Below, one piece after another: positions 1-8,699 of a stretch of DNA of 64,000 nucleotides (positions are counted from its first letter, which is position 1; each line of letters begins with the position of its first letter). Below the pieces are notes generated by a model. It worked only from the letters and a program-made list of their open reading frames with translations, did no database searches and was not told where the DNA came from. Origin of the DNA: Candidatus Alcium sp. F082. Its GTDB lineage: Bacteria; Bacteroidota; Bacteroidia; Bacteroidales; F082. The position numbers and the translations under genes are program-made. Location of the stretch: positions 1 through 64,000 of the forward strand of contig LPNG01000002.1 in assembly GCA_001543395.1 (NCBI GenBank). Reading direction: 5' to 3'.

Positions 1-39
1 ATCCGCAGCGCAGCGGCTTGGGTGTTCAAGATGAAATGA
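1..39 (+). CDS. possible 3' end of a truncated CDS
   Basis: The frame starting at base 1 reads twelve codons (IRSAAAWVFKMK) and ends in TGA at 37-39, immediately before an intrinsic terminator. The placement suggests the tail of a gene whose body lies left of the window. Only twelve residues are visible, so no product can be named and the reading frame is a guess from the stop and terminator position. Confidence 0.3.
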   Translation: MRSAAAWVFKMK

Positions 40-40
40 T

Positions 41-63
41 AAAAGCGGCGTTTGCCGCTTTTT
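41..63. terminator. bidirectional intrinsic terminator
   Basis: AAAAGCGGC (41-49) pairs with GCCGCTTTT (54-62) around a 4-base loop, with A and T runs on the two sides. It lies between a possible plus-strand gene end and the end of the minus-strand gene at 67, so it can serve both. Confidence 0.75.
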
Positions 64-66
64 TGT

Positions 67-663
67 TTATCCGATAGGACCGTCTATCAATTCCTTGAGG
101 CCCTGATAGCCGATAATCTTATTCGTTCCCTTAGGTATCCGCTTGATGTAGAAGCGCTCGTCCTCCTGCACGAACTTGAAGTGCAAGAGATCGCCATTTG
201 GGAAACAGTCGATGCCTTTGATACGCTTGGGACCGCTATTGGTTTGATAGGAGAAATCGGAAGTCTTCACAAAGGTCATGCGCTTCTTCCCCTTGAGGAT
301 ACTGGTGTTGAAGCCGTCGAAATAGTTGCGGTTGCCCCATTTCCCGACAAACTCAGCAGGGTTCTTCAGGTCGTAGACATACACGCGGAACAGCTTGTCA
401 TTCTTCGGCTTCACTTCAAGCACCTTCTGAAGGATGACTTTCTTGTCCTTGATCACTTCAACATACATCCATTGGAAGCGGTTGCCCATGTTTTCCCAAA
501 TCGGGGTGAAATGGGCCGTGGCCGTCGTCGAATCGTTCACAATGACGTTGTAGTCGCCTTGCATGGTACGATAAAACTGCTTGGCGTCTTCTTCCGTAAA
601 CTTCTGTGCGAAGCCACTAAATGTCACCATGATAGCGGCCAATATCAATGCTAGTCTTTTCAT
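67..663 (-). CDS. CpeT/CpcT-like secreted protein
   Basis: This 198-residue protein starts with a clear signal peptide (MKRLALILAAIMVTFSGFAQ). The mature part carries segments typical of the CpeT/CpcT family (phycobiliprotein lyase-like, DUF1001): a TPIWEN block near residue 53, a WMYVEV block near 65 and a VYDLKNPAEFVGKW block near 97. In cyanobacteria the family attaches bilins. Bacteroidota homologues have no phycobilisomes and their role is unknown, so only family membership is claimed. It lies 31 bases downstream of the TonB-dependent receptor on the same strand and is probably co-transcribed with it. The start is the ATG in front of the signal peptide. Confidence 0.65.
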   Translation of the reverse strand: MKRLALILAAIMVTFSGFAQKFTEEDAKQFYRTMQGDYNVIVNDSTTATAHFTPIWENMGNRFQWMYVEVIKDKKVILQKVLEVKPKNDKLFRVYVYDLKNPAEFVGKWGNRNYFDGFNTSILKGKKRMTFVKTSDFSYQTNSGPKRIKGIDCFPNGDLLHFKFVQEDERFYIKRIPKGTNKIIGYQGLKELIDGPIG

Positions 664-694
664 ATTCAGATTCCTTTTTCTCTTATTAGTACCA

Positions 695-3040
695 TCAGAA
701 CGACAGGGTCAAACCCAAGGTCGGGAGGATGGGCAGCTGACGTGCTATGTCGCTGGTAACCAAGTTGACGTAGAACACGTTGTGGCGGTTATAGATGTTG
801 GTCACGCTTAAGTCGGCCTCCAGCATCACATTCTCCGTGAAGAAGAACTTACGTTTCACGTCGATGTCGAAGCGATGGTAGGTAGGCAGACGGCCACCGT
901 TAAGCTCGCCATAGAGCACGCCCAGCTCGCCGTTTGTGGTTGTATAGTCGAAGTTGATGCCATCTTGGAAGGGATAGTACTCATAGAAACCTTGCACCTG
1001 GGTGAACGGGAAGCCGGTACCGAAGTTCCAACGACCGCTGAACTCCCACTGGCGCTTCGAGCCAGCCGTGTAGGTCAAGATAAGGTTGACGTTATGACGG
1101 CGATCGAAGTGAGGCGCATATTGCACCATCTCCACGCCATTCTCAACGGCTTTTTCATATTCACGTGTCACGAAGCCCAAGGCGTAGACCGCCCAAAGGT
1201 ACCAGTGCTGATCTTCATATTTCACTGAGATATCGAAACCGTAGGCGTCGCCCGTCTCCTTGGTGAAGTCTTTCTTCAGCAGGTCAGGAATGTCGGAGTT
1301 CAACTCGGTCTCGTTGTACAGCTTGTTGCGGTTGATATTGGTCAGCTGCACGAAGTCTTTCCAATAGCCCTCAATATTCACGGTGGCCTTACTCGTCAGG
1401 TCAAACTCAGTACCCAAGATGTAGTGGTTGGCCTTCTGCAGGAAGCTGGTGATGGGCTTGCCATCAAAGGTCTTCGGCATGTTGTTGATACCCGAGAGGA
1501 AGCCGTAGAACAGGTTGACCACGTCACGATCGCTGGTGGCGGCCACAAAATTCTGTGAATACATACCTGCAGCCGCTTTCAGGCGCAAACGGTCGGTGGC
1601 ATTGTACTTCACTGCGAGACGAGGCTCAGGCGAGATGTCGGGCAACGAGGCATAATATTGCAAGCGGAAGCTGGGTTCGAGCAAGAACTTGCCGAGCACA
1701 GCCTTGTATTTCGCATAGACACCAATCTCCGTGGAATTGACTTTCGAACCGATCTTGTTGTGTCCGTAGACGCTATAGGTCTGATAGTCGGTGGTGTAGC
1801 CAAGCATCTCGATACCATACTTCAAGGTATTCTTACCCATGAACTGACTGAAGTCGAAGCCCATGTTGAAGCCATTGATGTTGCTATAGCGGTCGGGGTT
1901 GTCGGTTTCCTTCATGCGGGAGGTATAGCTCGAATAGGCGACGGTACCTTCAATCATCACAGGGGCCTTGCCGGGGATGACGAGGAAGTTGGAGCCAGCG
2001 CCAAACGAATTCCATCCGAAGTCGGACAGCGACATATAGTTGTTCACCTGGTCGTTGAACGAGAAGCCGAAGAGGTTGAACTTACTGCCGTTGGGCGCGT
2101 TGATTGACACCTTACCGTAGATATCTTGGAAGTTGAACGGCAAACCCGTCTCTGAGGCATAGGGATACAACACCTTGCTGGATTGTTCCAAATAAGAGTT
2201 CTTTGCAGAGATGATGAACGAAGCGGTGGCGTCGTCAGGATTCTTGGCCTTCTTGAGGGGACCCTCAATCATCACCTTCGCACCGAAGCAGTTGCCACCA
2301 ATCTTACCCGAGATACGTTTCTTGTTACCGTCGCGGGTGGAGATATCCATGATGGAAGAGATACGGCCGCTGTATTCAGCGCCGAAGCCACCTGTGTAGA
2401 CATCAGCATTACGGATGATATCGGTGTCGAACACCGAGAACAGACCGATGGAATGGAAGGGGTTATAGATCACCATACCGTCGAGCAACACCTTGTTTTG
2501 GATGGGTGAGCCACCACGGATGTAGAGCTGTCCGCCCTGGTCACCAGTGAAAATGACGCCAGGCACCACCTGCAGGTATTGGGCGAAGTCGGCTTGACCA
2601 CCCACGCTGGGGATCTTCGTAATCGTCTTAGGTGTCACGGTGATGACCGACGTCTTGGTCTCAGAACGGGCCTCGATCTTGTCGGCTGTGATGGTCACCG
2701 TCTCCAACTGTTTGCTGGTTTCCTTCAGAAAATATTTACGGCTGATGCTTTGACCTTTCGACAAGGAGAAATTCTCTGAAATCGTATCAAAGCCCACGCT
2801 GGTGATCAGCAAGGTATAGTTGCCGTCGGGGATTCGGTTGATATTGAAGTAACCGTTCTCGTTGGTCGAGCCGCCGAACGTGGTGCCTTTCAGATAGACA
2901 TTGGTGAACATCATCGGCTCGCCAGTGGCTTCCTCGTAGACAAAACCCTTGATGCTATTGTCCTGAGCCACAGCTACAATCGAGGTAAAAAAGAAAAAGA
3001 TAGTCGCAAAAAACAGCTTGGTTAGTTGACGTTTGTACAT
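695..3040 (-). CDS. TonB-dependent receptor with carboxypeptidase-regulatory-like domain
   Basis: A 781-residue outer-membrane transporter. After a signal peptide (to about residue 25) comes a carboxypeptidase-D regulatory-like domain (about 29-115, with the GEPMMFTNVYLKGT and GYFNI blocks). A TonB plug follows (about 125-235, including QLYIRGG, LLDGM and GGFGAEYSGR), then a beta-barrel ending in a terminal phenylalanine (LTLSF). This architecture takes up nutrients or siderophores using TonB energy. No SusD partner is encoded next to it, so the substrate is unknown. A promoter lies 44 bases upstream, and the CpeT-like gene follows after 31 bases. Confidence 0.9.
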   Translation of the reverse strand: MYKRQLTKLFFATIFFFFTSIVAVAQDNSIKGFVYEEATGEPMMFTNVYLKGTTFGGSTNENGYFNINRIPDGNYTLLITSVGFDTISENFSLSKGQSISRKYFLKETSKQLETVTITADKIEARSETKTSVITVTPKTITKIPSVGGQADFAQYLQVVPGVIFTGDQGGQLYIRGGSPIQNKVLLDGMVIYNPFHSIGLFSVFDTDIIRNADVYTGGFGAEYSGRISSIMDISTRDGNKKRISGKIGGNCFGAKVMIEGPLKKAKNPDDATASFIISAKNSYLEQSSKVLYPYASETGLPFNFQDIYGKVSINAPNGSKFNLFGFSFNDQVNNYMSLSDFGWNSFGAGSNFLVIPGKAPVMIEGTVAYSSYTSRMKETDNPDRYSNINGFNMGFDFSQFMGKNTLKYGIEMLGYTTDYQTYSVYGHNKIGSKVNSTEIGVYAKYKAVLGKFLLEPSFRLQYYASLPDISPEPRLAVKYNATDRLRLKAAAGMYSQNFVAATSDRDVVNLFYGFLSGINNMPKTFDGKPITSFLQKANHYILGTEFDLTSKATVNIEGYWKDFVQLTNINRNKLYNETELNSDIPDLLKKDFTKETGDAYGFDISVKYEDQHWYLWAVYALGFVTREYEKAVENGVEMVQYAPHFDRRHNVNLILTYTAGSKRQWEFSGRWNFGTGFPFTQVQGFYEYYPFQDGINFDYTTTNGELGVLYGELNGGRLPTYHRFDIDVKRKFFFTENVMLEADLSVTNIYNRHNVFYVNLVTSDIARQLPILPTLGLTLSF

Positions 3041-3083
3041 ATTGTTATCAAATAATTTGTTTTACACCTATTATAAGAAGATG

Positions 3084-3115
3084 CAAAAATACAAATTATT
3101 GCAAACAAGCGACCA
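3084..3115 (-). promoter_or_regulatory. Bacteroidota-type promoter for the TonB receptor
   Basis: Read on the minus strand, TTTG (3115-3112) is followed after 20 bases by TATTTTTG (3091-3084), which matches the TTTG/TAnnTTTG consensus of this phylum. It lies about 45 bases before the receptor ATG. Confidence 0.7.
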
Positions 3116-3171
3116 AAAATTTGCAAAAAGAAGCAATTCGCCTCTAGTCCTTCTTATTCGGGAGGCAAGAC

Positions 3172-3462
3172 CTAAGCAAGCATTTCCGTCTGGGCCTTCT
3201 CCGTTTGTGAGAAGAGCCAATGGTGCTTGACGTTCGCCTCGTGTTGGTATAAGAGCACGCCGACAAACAACGTGGCCAGCAGCAAGAGGGCTTTCAGCCA
3301 GTCCTTGAGAGGCAAGATCATGACACCGACGATGATGAACAATATGGGCCACAGCTTTCTGGCGACCCACCAGCTGAAGTCGATGACATTGAGAGCTGCC
3401 AACAGGGCCACCACGCCCACGAAGAGGATGAGAATCCCCAACAATAAATTTCTGCTTTTCAT
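3172..3462 (-). CDS. small LiaI/LiaF-like (DUF5668) membrane protein
   Basis: A 96-residue protein with three hydrophobic stretches (about 6-26, 35-51 and 57-72). The pattern of short helices, including WPILFIIVGVMIL, resembles the LiaI/LiaF-like transmembrane region (DUF5668), which often accompanies PspC-domain proteins in cell-envelope stress modules. Its ATG overlaps the stop codon of the upstream PspC gene (ATGA, 3459-3462), so the two are translationally coupled. Its exact role is unknown. The short polar tail after residue 73 carries no recognised motif. Confidence 0.65.
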   Translation of the reverse strand: MKSRNLLLGILILFVGVVALLAALNVIDFSWWVARKLWPILFIIVGVMILPLKDWLKALLLLATLFVGVLLYQHEANVKHHWLFSQTEKAQTEMLA

Positions 3463-3905
3463 GACTGTTTTCTATTAAAGGGGATGATAAGGAAGAGGCC
3501 TAAAGCGATGAGCAGTATGGGCCATGCCGTACGCCAATTGAATTCAGGGAAATACATGTTCAGCAGGCCTAAGGCGCCGATGCAGATGAGGACCAAGCCG
3601 GCGACAAGGCTACCTTTGTTGAGCGTGGGCTGTTTCACGACTGATTTCGTGTTTTCAGGGTTGGTTTCCACCGTACCATCGGACGACACGACGTAGTCAG
3701 CCTGATGACGCGTGATGTCGCCAGCCGGCATCACGATCCAGAGTATGACATAGATCCAGAAGCCAGTGCTGAAGAACAGGAAGGCGACAACAAACAGCAG
3801 CCGAATCAGAGCTGCGTCGATGCCAAAATAGTTAGCCATTCCAGAGCAAACGCCTCCAATCACCTTGTTTTGTTTGTCTCTTTGTAGTTTCTTTTGATTT
3901 TCCAT
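3459..3905 (-). CDS. PspC domain-containing membrane protein
   Basis: A 148-residue protein. The N-terminal PspC domain (about 5-62) shows the usual order: a basic start, GVCSGMANYFGID, then a hydrophobic helix ending in WIVMPAGD. After a polar linker (about 63-95), two further helices (about 99-120 and 126-143, with WPILLIALGLFLI) resemble the LiaF/DUF5668 region and the small protein encoded just downstream. PspC proteins respond to envelope stress in other bacteria. Here the partner is the LiaF-like gene rather than PspA/B. The pair forms a two-gene operon with a four-base overlap. Confidence 0.8.
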   Translation of the reverse strand: MENQKKLQRDKQNKVIGGVCSGMANYFGIDAALIRLLFVVAFLFFSTGFWIYVILWIVMPAGDITRHQADYVVSSDGTVETNPENTKSVVKQPTLNKGSLVAGLVLICIGALGLLNMYFPEFNWRTAWPILLIALGLFLIIPFNRKQS

Positions 3906-3939
3906 TTTCCTTTTCGTTTTTTAGTTCGGTAGTACCCTT

Positions 3940-3970
3940 ACAAAAATTATGCCGCTCCGAGGAGCGGCAT
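3940..3970 (-). terminator. intrinsic terminator after the T9SS protein gene
   Basis: ATGCCGCTCC (3949-3958) pairs with GGAGCGGCAT (3961-3970). Read on the minus strand the stem is followed by a T-rich run (AATTTTTG). It lies 28 bases past the stop of the minus-strand gene ending at 3998. Confidence 0.8.
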
Positions 3971-3997
3971 AACATTCTTTTCACGTAAGCCTTTCGG

Positions 3998-4726
3998 TTA
4001 TTTCTTCACCACGAACTTTTGCGTGGAGACGGCGCGGCCATCCACCAACATGGTGCAGAAATAAATGCCACCCTGGAGGTCGGCAACCGAGAAACTCAGC
4101 TGACCATCGTTGGCATTCAGCTCTTGACGCATCACTTCCTGACCAACCAGGTTGTAAACCACGGCGCAGAGGTTGCCGCCAAACGAGTAGTTGAAGCTCA
4201 CCGTGTTGGTGGCAGGGTTGGGATAAGCCTGACCCAGCGTCATCGTATAAGCATTCTCAGTGACGCCGACACCCGACTTGCGGAAGCGGACAATGATGCT
4301 GATGCGCTGGTCGGGGTTACGCTCTTCATAAGCGTAATACTTGATGATGACATCGCCATAGACATCTTCAGGATAAAGCGCATGGAACGACAGCTCATCG
4401 GTGTTGACTTCACCTGCCGGAATGTCGATTGCATCGGGGCTGACAAAAATGTCAGGGCCGAAGCACATGCCCCAGCAGAACGAATTCATCACGCCATCAA
4501 GGTCTTGGATGATCTCTTTTTCGACCAATACCTTCATAGGCTCAGAAGTGATGTTTCTGACCTGCATGTGCTGAATGTATTCACCAAAGCCGAACTCGTC
4601 GTTGGTGCATTCAATGGTCTCGCCCTCGTCAAAGACGGTGCCTTCCCACTCGAACTGCAAGGTCTGAGCCGAAACATAACCCATCAGGGTCAACAAAATC
4701 AGTGTAAAGATAGATTTTTTCATCAT
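3998..4726 (-). CDS. T9SS type A sorting domain-containing secreted protein
   Basis: A 242-residue protein with a signal peptide (MMKKSIFTLILLTLMGYVSAQ). Residues about 22-155 form a beta-rich domain of unknown function with conserved-looking cysteines (CTNDE and FCWGMCFG). The last 75 residues are a type IX secretion C-terminal domain: AYPNPATNTV, then VYNLVGQEV, then GGIYFCTMLVDG, ending in KFVVKK. The protein is expected to be exported across the outer membrane and attached to the cell surface or released. It is transcribed alone, with its own terminator, divergent from the Omp28-like gene at 4871. Confidence 0.8.
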   Translation of the reverse strand: MMKKSIFTLILLTLMGYVSAQTLQFEWEGTVFDEGETIECTNDEFGFGEYIQHMQVRNITSEPMKVLVEKEIIQDLDGVMNSFCWGMCFGPDIFVSPDAIDIPAGEVNTDELSFHALYPEDVYGDVIIKYYAYEERNPDQRISIIVRFRKSGVGVTENAYTMTLGQAYPNPATNTVSFNYSFGGNLCAVVYNLVGQEVMRQELNANDGQLSFSVADLQGGIYFCTMLVDGRAVSTQKFVVKK

Positions 4727-4811
4727 AGAAACGGTTTTTTATTTGTTATTTTAATTCATTCAATTTCAACCTGCAAAAATGCAAAACTTTTCCCAATCAT
4801 GCAACAAAAAT

Positions 4812-4842
4812 ATTGCCATTTTTTGAAAAATATCTACTTTTG
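4812..4842 (+). promoter_or_regulatory. promoter of the Omp28-like gene
   Basis: TACTTTTG at 4835-4842 matches the -7 consensus, with ATTG at 4812-4815 about 19 bases upstream. The ATG follows 28 bases later. Confidence 0.6.
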
Positions 4843-4870
4843 TGCTGAAAAACACTAAAAACATTTCGTG

Positions 4871-6496
4871 ATGAAAAGATTTTCCTTCATTTTGGCATCG
4901 CTTCTGATGCTTTTTACACTGAAACTGAACGCACAAAACGAACGTGTGCTCCTCTTTGAATGCTTCACCAACACGGGCTGCGGTCCCTGCGCACAACAGA
5001 ACCCTGCCCTCGACGCGCTCATTGCTGCCAATGCCGATCGTGTGGCCGCCATCAAGTACCACATGAATTGGCCTTCAGCCAACGACCCGATGTATCTGCA
5101 CAACACGGCCGACAATGATTCTCGTAAAGGCGTCTACAACGTCACTTCCGTACCCCATACGGTCGTCGACGGCATCCGCTTCGGCAGCACACCTGGTGGC
5201 TTAAGCCAAAACATGGTCAACAACTGGCTGACCATAGAATCGCCTTTTGAGATGCGTCTCTCCTATGAAGTGGACGAAGCCGCCAACACCATCACCGTCC
5301 ATGTGATGGGTCGTGCCTCCACCGCCGTTGAAGGCAACGTGAGACTCTATGTTGGCGTTATCGAAAAAGAGGTCCACTTCAACTCCGCTCCCGGACCCAA
5401 CGGCGAACGCGATTTCTACAGCGTGATGAAGAAGCTCCTCCCCACTGCCTCCGGCACCTCGCTCGGCAGCATGGAGGCTGGCGACTATTTCGCCTACACC
5501 TTCACTTGGGAACTCGCCAATATTTATAACAACGACCAACTGGATGCCATCGCTTGGATTCAGAACCACGGCACCAAAGAGGTGTACCAAGCCTGCAAGT
5601 CGAGCGAAAACCTCGAGCCCTATTATGCCAACGAAGCCATGGTGAGCGACATCAGCAACGTGAAAGGCGCCAACTGCAGCGGCGAGTCCCACCCCAAGGT
5701 CCTCCTGACCAACAACGGCAGCAACGCCCTGACCTCCGCCGAGTTGGAGGTCGTCGTCAACGGCGAGATGCTAGGCGCCGTGGAATGGAGCGGCAACCTG
5801 TCCACCTTCAAATCGGAGACTGTTGACCTGGGCGAATTCAGCTTCCCTGTGGAAGAAGAGAACACCCTGGAGGTGAGGATTAAGAGCATCAACGGAGGAG
5901 CCGACGAAGCCTCGACCAACGACATTGTCACCACCGATTTCAAGGGCGCCCCTGAGAACGTCGCCAAGGTGATGAAGCTCAGCATCCGCACCGACAACAA
6001 CCCGCAAGAGACCACCTGGAAGGTGACCAACCTCTGGACGGGCGAAGTCGTCCTCGAAGGCGGTCCCTACGAACAAGCCAACCATATGTTCACCGAGACC
6101 CTTGAGATCACGGGCGACGGCTGCTACGACTTCACCATTTATGACGCTGGCGGCAACGGCCTCCAAGGCGGCGTCTACGGCCTGAAAGCCAGTGGCGAAA
6201 CTCTCTTCTCGGGCAACACCTTCGGCTTCAGCGAGAGCAACGAGTTCTCCTACGAAGTGACGGCCGATGTAGACGAGAACCTTAACCAAAGCGTCAGCAT
6301 CTACCCCAACCCGACCGACGGCCTGCTCAACATCATTAGCCAAGGCAAGCAACAGGTCAGCGTCTACAATATGGCCGGACAGCGCGTCTACGAAGGCTAT
6401 TGCGAAGGCACGCTGAAAATCGACATGAAGCGTTTCGGCTGCGGCATCTATGCCGTCAAAGTCGGAGACGAGACACAAAGGGTCGTGGTGAAGTGA
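4871..6496 (+). CDS. Omp28-like thioredoxin-fold protein with T9SS sorting domain
   Basis: A 541-residue secreted protein. After the signal peptide comes an Omp28-type thioredoxin-like domain with a CGPC motif (in NTGCGPCAQQNPAL, about residue 40) and a conserved VTSVPHTVVDG block. Beta-sandwich regions follow, then a T9SS C-terminal domain (IYPNPTDGLL, VYNMAGQRVYEG, GIYAVKVGDE). Omp28 is a surface protein first described in Porphyromonas gingivalis; its enzymatic role is not settled. The start is placed at the ATG at 4871 rather than the GTG one codon earlier. The stop overlaps the birA start (TGATG). Confidence 0.8.
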   Translation: MKRFSFILASLLMLFTLKLNAQNERVLLFECFTNTGCGPCAQQNPALDALIAANADRVAAIKYHMNWPSANDPMYLHNTADNDSRKGVYNVTSVPHTVVDGIRFGSTPGGLSQNMVNNWLTIESPFEMRLSYEVDEAANTITVHVMGRASTAVEGNVRLYVGVIEKEVHFNSAPGPNGERDFYSVMKKLLPTASGTSLGSMEAGDYFAYTFTWELANIYNNDQLDAIAWIQNHGTKEVYQACKSSENLEPYYANEAMVSDISNVKGANCSGESHPKVLLTNNGSNALTSAELEVVVNGEMLGAVEWSGNLSTFKSETVDLGEFSFPVEEENTLEVRIKSINGGADEASTNDIVTTDFKGAPENVAKVMKLSIRTDNNPQETTWKVTNLWTGEVVLEGGPYEQANHMFTETLEITGDGCYDFTIYDAGGNGLQGGVYGLKASGETLFSGNTFGFSESNEFSYEVTADVDENLNQSVSIYPNPTDGLLNIISQGKQQVSVYNMAGQRVYEGYCEGTLKIDMKRFGCGIYAVKVGDETQRVVVK

Positions 6497-7329
6497 TGCT
6501 CCAGTACCATCATTTCGACACACTCGACTCGACCAACGCCTACCTGCAAAGGCTACAATCGGAAACCGACATCCGCAACTGGGTGGTCAGCGCCGACGAG
6601 CAGACCGCAGGCAAAGGCATGGGCAACAACGGCTGGGAAAGTGAGGTAGGAAAGAACCTCACTTTCTCTTTGGCCGTCGACACGGGCTTTCTGCCCGCCG
6701 AGAGGCAGTTTTTGCTCTCCGAGGCAGTGCCGCTTGGAATCATCGCAGTTTTGGATGAGGTAATTTCAGATGGCTTTGAAGGCATGTCATACCGAGGCCT
6801 GCCGTCTATAGATACGCTCCCTCCTCCCGTCGGTCGGTATGACATGGACGGCAGGGCGAGTGTATCTATGCCTTCAAAACTCAGCATCAAATGGCCCAAC
6901 GACCTTTATTACGGCAATCGTAAACTGGCCGGCATCCTCATCAACAGCACCATAAAAGCCAACATGATGGACCTCTCCATCATCGGCATCGGGCTTAATG
7001 TCAACCAGATGCAGTTCAAAGACTGGCCGACGCATCCCATCTCATTGAAGATGATCACCGGCAAGGACTACGATTTGCGGCCTCTCATGGAGCAAATCAC
7101 AGCGCATATCATAAAAAAGGTGGAGCTGCTGAAAAGCAACCCCACCGCTATTGAGCAGGCCTATTTGAAACGGTTGTTCCGCTATCAAACCTGGGCCGAT
7201 TATGAAGTCGACGGAAAAGCCTTGAGGCTATTCATGACCGGAATAGACGCATTCGGACGGCTACAACTCGTTGACGAGCAACAGACATTGCACTGTTACG
7301 AAATCAAGCAGATCAAGTTTTTGGTTTAA
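6496..7329 (+). CDS. birA: biotin--[acetyl-CoA-carboxylase] ligase with an in-frame repeat insertion
   Basis: A 277-residue single-domain BirA that attaches biotin to the biotin carboxyl carrier protein. Motifs in order are DSTNAYL (about 9), a QTAGKGMGNNGWES block (about 36, the biotinyl-AMP loop), KWPNDLYYGNRKLAGIL (about 131) and GIGLNVN. There is no N-terminal helix-turn-helix, so it is not a repressor. Between residues about 94 and 128, just before KWPND, lies a segment encoded entirely by a palindromic repeat (6775-6878) that keeps the frame open. The usual family has only a short loop there. The ATG overlaps the previous stop. The 3' end overlaps convergent pyrE by four bases. Confidence 0.9.
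   Translation: MLQYHHFDTLDSTNAYLQRLQSETDIRNWVVSADEQTAGKGMGNNGWESEVGKNLTFSLAVDTGFLPAERQFLLSEAVPLGIIAVLDEVISDGFEGMSYRGLPSIDTLPPPVGRYDMDGRASVSMPSKLSIKWPNDLYYGNRKLAGILINSTIKANMMDLSIIGIGLNVNQMQFKDWPTHPISLKMITGKDYDLRPLMEQITAHIIKKVELLKSNPTAIEQAYLKRLFRYQTWADYEVDGKALRLFMTGIDAFGRLQLVDEQQTLHCYEIKQIKFLV
6775..6878. repeat. nested palindromic repeat (family A) inside birA
   Basis: The ends TTTGAAGGCAT and ATGCCTTCAAA are inverted. An inner palindrome (6799-6854, arms CTGCCGTC/GACGGCAG) carries the same core (GTCATACCGA and GTATCTAT) in the opposite orientation to the outer one. A second element with the same ends and the same nesting lies at 9173-9283. The element is translated as part of BirA. Confidence 0.85.
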
Positions 7330-7973
7330 TTCCACTGGTCGCTCCAGGCCTGTTGGTCCTTGCGCCATTCCTTGAGCGACTGCACGTCTTCCTCAGTGAC
7401 ATATTTCTCCTCGACGGCCTTTTGAATCAGCGTCTCGTAGTTCGACAGCGTCACCAGTTGGCAGTCCTTCTCCTCGAAGTTCTTCTTGGCGAGTTCCATC
7501 TGATAGGTGAAGATGGCCACCATGCCTTTCACCTCGGCGCCGGCCTCACGCAAGGCATCGACGGCCAAGAGGCTCGACTTGCCCGTGGAGACCAAGTCCT
7601 CGATGACCACCACCGACTGACCCGGGGTAAGCACGCCTTCGATCTGGTTCTGCATGCCGTGCGACTTCTTTTCGCTACGCACATACACGAAAGGCAGGCC
7701 CAACTCCTGTGCCACCAGCGCGCCTTGGGCGATGCCACCCGTGGCCACACCCGCTATCACATCCGGTTTGCCGTAGTTTTGTATGATCTTTTCCACAAAC
7801 TGCTGGCGGATATAGGTACGCACGGCAGGATAGGAAAGCGTGACACGGTTGTCGCAATAAATAGGGCTTTTCAGTCCGGACGCCCAAGTGAACGGAGCCT
7901 TTGGGCTGAGCTTCACGGCCTTGATCTGAAGCAGATGCTGGGCCAAAGTCAATGCTGAATCTTCGTATTTCAT
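7326..7973 (-). CDS. pyrE: orotate phosphoribosyltransferase
   Basis: A 215-residue enzyme of de novo pyrimidine synthesis that makes orotidine 5'-phosphate from orotate and PRPP. It has the family's WASGLKSPIYCDNR block near residue 30, VAGVATGGIAQGALVA near 72, and the PRPP-binding segment VVVIEDLVSTGKSS near 121. Length is normal for the family, with a short C-terminal extension. It is convergent with birA (four-base overlap of the stops) and divergent from the NUDIX gene. A possible minus-strand -7 element, TACATTTG, lies at 8046-8039. Confidence 0.95.
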   Translation of the reverse strand: MKYEDSALTLAQHLLQIKAVKLSPKAPFTWASGLKSPIYCDNRVTLSYPAVRTYIRQQFVEKIIQNYGKPDVIAGVATGGIAQGALVAQELGLPFVYVRSEKKSHGMQNQIEGVLTPGQSVVVIEDLVSTGKSSLLAVDALREAGAEVKGMVAIFTYQMELAKKNFEEKDCQLVTLSNYETLIQKAVEEKYVTEEDVQSLKEWRKDQQAWSDQWN

Positions 7974-8003
7974 GGTAAAAGAGCTTTGTCGAGACTATTT
8001 TTA

Positions 8004-8011
8004 TATCTTTG
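8004..8011 (+). promoter_or_regulatory. -7 promoter element of the NUDIX gene
   Basis: TATCTTTG matches TAnnTTTG and lies 30 bases before the ATG at 8042. Its presence argues against the upstream in-frame TTG as a start. Confidence 0.6.
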
Positions 8012-8041
8012 TCGCTTGAAAACAAGACAAACAGACTGCAA

Positions 8042-8668
8042 ATGTACAAGATTTTTCAAGAAAACAAAGCACTGGTTTTTCCAAAAATTGAAGGTGATTC
8101 TTTGAAATTTGACGCAACGCCCCAAGAATCCGACAGATACGACGCCGAGCTCTTGTGCGATTTTTTGCCCGAATGGCTCGACGACCGCGATCCCGGCGAC
8201 ACTTTCATCCACGAAGTGGGTGAAAACGCCGTGGTGCAAGCCCTGAAAGAGACCTTCAGGCTGGCACCTGCGGCGGGAGGCGTCGTCGAAAAAGACGGCC
8301 ATTTCGTCAGCATCGTGCGCAAAGGCATCCCCGACCTGCCCAAGGGCCACGTCGAACAAGGAGAGACCCCCGAAGAAGCCGCCTTGCGCGAGGTGGAAGA
8401 AGAGACAGGCATTGGCAACTTGAAGATCGTCAAGGCTATGACGACCACTTGGCATTGCTATCTGGCGCACGAGGAGTGGGCACTGAAACCGACCTATTGG
8501 TACCTCATGAGCACTTCAGAGGCCATACAGCCCAAACCGCAGACCGAAGAGGGCATTACTGAGATAAAACTCATTGGAAAAGAAGAGATTGAAGGGTTTT
8601 TGAAAAATACTTTCCGCTCCATCAGTGAAATTCTTGGAAAAGAATTGCGCCAAATCGTGACAAAGTGA
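8042..8668 (+). CDS. NUDIX hydrolase
   Basis: A 208-residue protein. The NUDIX box lies near residues 100-122 (GHVEQGETPEE, then REVEEETGIG) and fits the G-x5-E-x7-RE-x2-EE-x-G pattern, so it should hydrolyse a nucleoside-diphosphate-linked substrate using a metal ion. The N-terminal ~85 residues are a separate region with no motif I recognise. The substrate cannot be told from the sequence. The ATG at 8042 is chosen because the promoter element sits just upstream. The coaD promoter begins inside the 3' end of this gene. Confidence 0.85.
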   Translation: MYKIFQENKALVFPKIEGDSLKFDATPQESDRYDAELLCDFLPEWLDDRDPGDTFIHEVGENAVVQALKETFRLAPAAGGVVEKDGHFVSIVRKGIPDLPKGHVEQGETPEEAALREVEEETGIGNLKIVKAMTTTWHCYLAHEEWALKPTYWYLMSTSEAIQPKPQTEEGITEIKLIGKEEIEGFLKNTFRSISEILGKELRQIVTK

Positions 8669-8676
8669 TACTTTTG
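8644..8676 (+). promoter_or_regulatory. promoter of coaD
   Basis: TACTTTTG at 8669-8676 has ATTG at 8644-8647, 21 bases upstream. The coaD ATG follows at 8700. Confidence 0.6.
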
Positions 8677-8699
8677 CAGCCGATTTCAAATCAAACGAA

